A stretch of 5,444 nt of DNA. Source: Candidatus Nealsoniibacteriota bacterium. GTDB lineage: Bacteria; Patescibacteriota; Minisyncoccia; Minisyncoccales; MHMH01. Shown in pieces: positions 4,609 through 5,444 of this stretch (positions within the stretch are counted from its first letter, which is position 1; the number at the start of each line of letters is the position of its first letter). The notes under the pieces were generated by a model. It ran no database searches and was not told where the DNA came from. It saw only the letters and a program-made list of their open reading frames with translations. The DNA is taken from the NCBI GenBank assembly GCA_016181985.1, contig JACOYG010000011.1, forward strand, positions 1 to 5,444, written 5' to 3'. The position numbers and the translations under genes are program-made.

Positions 4609-5376
4609 ATGATTTTGTTTTACTGGATTTTGGGAGCGAGTTTTCTTTCGAGCGTTGTTTCGCTTATCGGCCGGTCGGTAGCCTTCTTGGGCGAGGAAAA
4701 ATTAAGAAGTTATATCCAATATGCCATAAGTTTGGCGGTGGGCGTTTTGCTCGGTGTTGTTTTTCTGGATGTTTTACCCGAAGCGCTGGAGGCCGGAGAG
4801 GAGGTCGGGATGGATAAGCACGGCATATTTTTGTGGGTTTTAGGCGGATTTTTATTTTTCTTTGTCCTTGAGCGTATTTTACTGGTTTATCATTGCCATG
4901 AAGGCAAGTGCCCGGTGCATATTTTCGGGTATTTATCGCTTTTAGGGGACGCCGTTCACAACTTTATTGACGGAGTAATTATCGCGCTTGCTTTTTTTGT
5001 TGACATAAAACTGGGCATTTTAACCGCCGTTGCCGTGGTACTTCATGAAATACCGCAGGAGATGAGCGATTTTTTGCTTTTGCTTCACGCCGGATTCAGC
5101 CGCGCGCGCGCGATGCTTTATAACTTTTTAATCGCTCTTACAGCGGTTTTGGGCGCGGTTTTGACTTATATTTTTTCGGGCACGGTTGAGGGTTTGATTG
5201 CTCCGGCATTAGCCATAGTCTCGGGAAACTTTTTATATATCGCGGCGGTTGACCTTATTCCCGAGCTTCACGAGGCGGAGCACACGCGCAAAAAAACCGC
5301 GGTTTTGACGCAGTTTTTGCTTATAGTTTTAGGAATTTCAATTATCTGGCTTGCCGGATTTTTTTTGGAACACTAA
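4609..5376 (+). CDS. ZIP-family divalent metal transporter
   Basis: A 255-residue inner-membrane protein with about eight hydrophobic segments (roughly 1-21, 36-58, 73-93, 105-130, 134-152, 168-190, 195-216, 231-252), typical of ZIP transporters, which bring Zn2+, Fe2+ or Mn2+ into the cytoplasm. The metal-site motifs are in place: HNFIDG (117-122) in the fourth segment and HEIPQEMSDF (146-155) in the fifth, with ELHEAEH (219-225) after the seventh. A short loop before the fourth segment, HCHEGKCPVH (95-104), carries three His and two Cys and resembles the variable metal-binding loop of the family. Substrate cannot be told from sequence. No Shine-Dalgarno precedes the ATG; the extended -10 ends 9 nt upstream. 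It follows purF by 7 nt in the present frame, but by 62 nt from purF's likely original stop, with a terminator between, so it is probably its own unit. Confidence 0.94.
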   Translation: MILFYWILGASFLSSVVSLIGRSVAFLGEEKLRSYIQYAISLAVGVLLGVVFLDVLPEALEAGEEVGMDKHGIFLWVLGGFLFFFVLERILLVYHCHEGKCPVHIFGYLSLLGDAVHNFIDGVIIALAFFVDIKLGILTAVAVVLHEIPQEMSDFLLLLHAGFSRARAMLYNFLIALTAVLGAVLTYIFSGTVEGLIAPALAIVSGNFLYIAAVDLIPELHEAEHTRKKTAVLTQFLLIVLGISIIWLAGFFLEH

Positions 5377-5379
5377 CTA

Positions 5380-5444
5380 AAAATCCCAAAACGCTAAAAT
5401 CCCAAACTAAGTTTTAGTTTAACTAAAACTTAGTTTGGGATTTT
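5380..5444. repeat. Terminal palindrome with 16-bp-period direct repeat
   Basis: Positions 5396-5419 and 5421-5444 are perfect 24-base inverted arms around one base (T5420), ending exactly at the window edge. AAAATCCCAAA occurs at 5380-5390 and 5396-5406, and its complement TTTGGGATTTT at 5434-5444, so two alternative hairpins are possible. It lies just after the ZIP stop and could be that gene's terminator (stem ending in GGGATTTT), but the perfect symmetry up to the edge is also what a folded assembly end looks like. Confidence 0.7.

Noticed and set aside
1..5444. CRISPR array, tRNA, rRNA or insertion sequence
   Set aside because: No regularly spaced repeats, tRNA-like folds, rRNA segments or transposase motifs were seen on either strand.

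Overview
The window looks like a short contig from a small-genome bacterium, most likely of the Candidate Phyla Radiation (Patescibacteria, Parcubacteria-like). This is an inference from gene content and style: compact moderately AT-rich DNA, tiny cysteine-rich and beta-rich proteins of a type I associate with that group, start codons placed almost on top of their promoters, and lone housekeeping genes outside their usual operons. No rRNA, tRNA, CRISPR array or insertion sequence is visible.

Layout. Positions 1-109 hold no gene, only an 11-bp direct repeat and an extended -10 promoter. Positions 110-2039 carry a likely two-gene unit: a family X DNA polymerase with a PHP domain (polX), overlapped by 8 nt by a small YwbE-family protein. 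Positions 2040-2163 hold a structured repeat and a minus-strand terminator. Positions 2164-2606 carry two small minus-strand genes of unknown function: a 73-residue six-cysteine protein and a 61-residue protein with a perfect Shine-Dalgarno. A compact divergent promoter region at about 2608-2646 separates them from plus-strand genes: a possible 36-codon ORF, then a one-domain O6-alkylguanine-DNA alkyltransferase (ogt) whose stop codon lies inside a 36-bp perfect palindrome. Positions 3150-4601 carry purF. Positions 4609-5376 carry a ZIP-family metal transporter. The window ends inside a 49-bp palindrome.

The strongest observation concerns purF. Its last part is out of frame. The conserved C-terminal CxxCF segment, which supplies two of the four iron-sulfur ligands in the Bacillus-type enzyme, is intact in the -1 frame and ends at a TAG directly before a Rho-independent terminator. 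The open frame misses it and reads through the terminator hairpin for 18 more codons. The spacing suggests a deletion of about 31 nt. It could be a real mutation or an assembly error.

Other points worth a look: the PHP domain of PolX has QxQ where the first metal-binding motif is normally HxH, and four plus-strand ORFs have a -10-like hexamer ending only 6-10 nt before the ATG, which suggests leaderless mRNAs. Functionally the window mixes DNA repair (polX, ogt), nucleotide synthesis (purF) and metal uptake. I see no single pathway linking them and no clear new multi-gene system; the least understood part is the small minus-strand pair.
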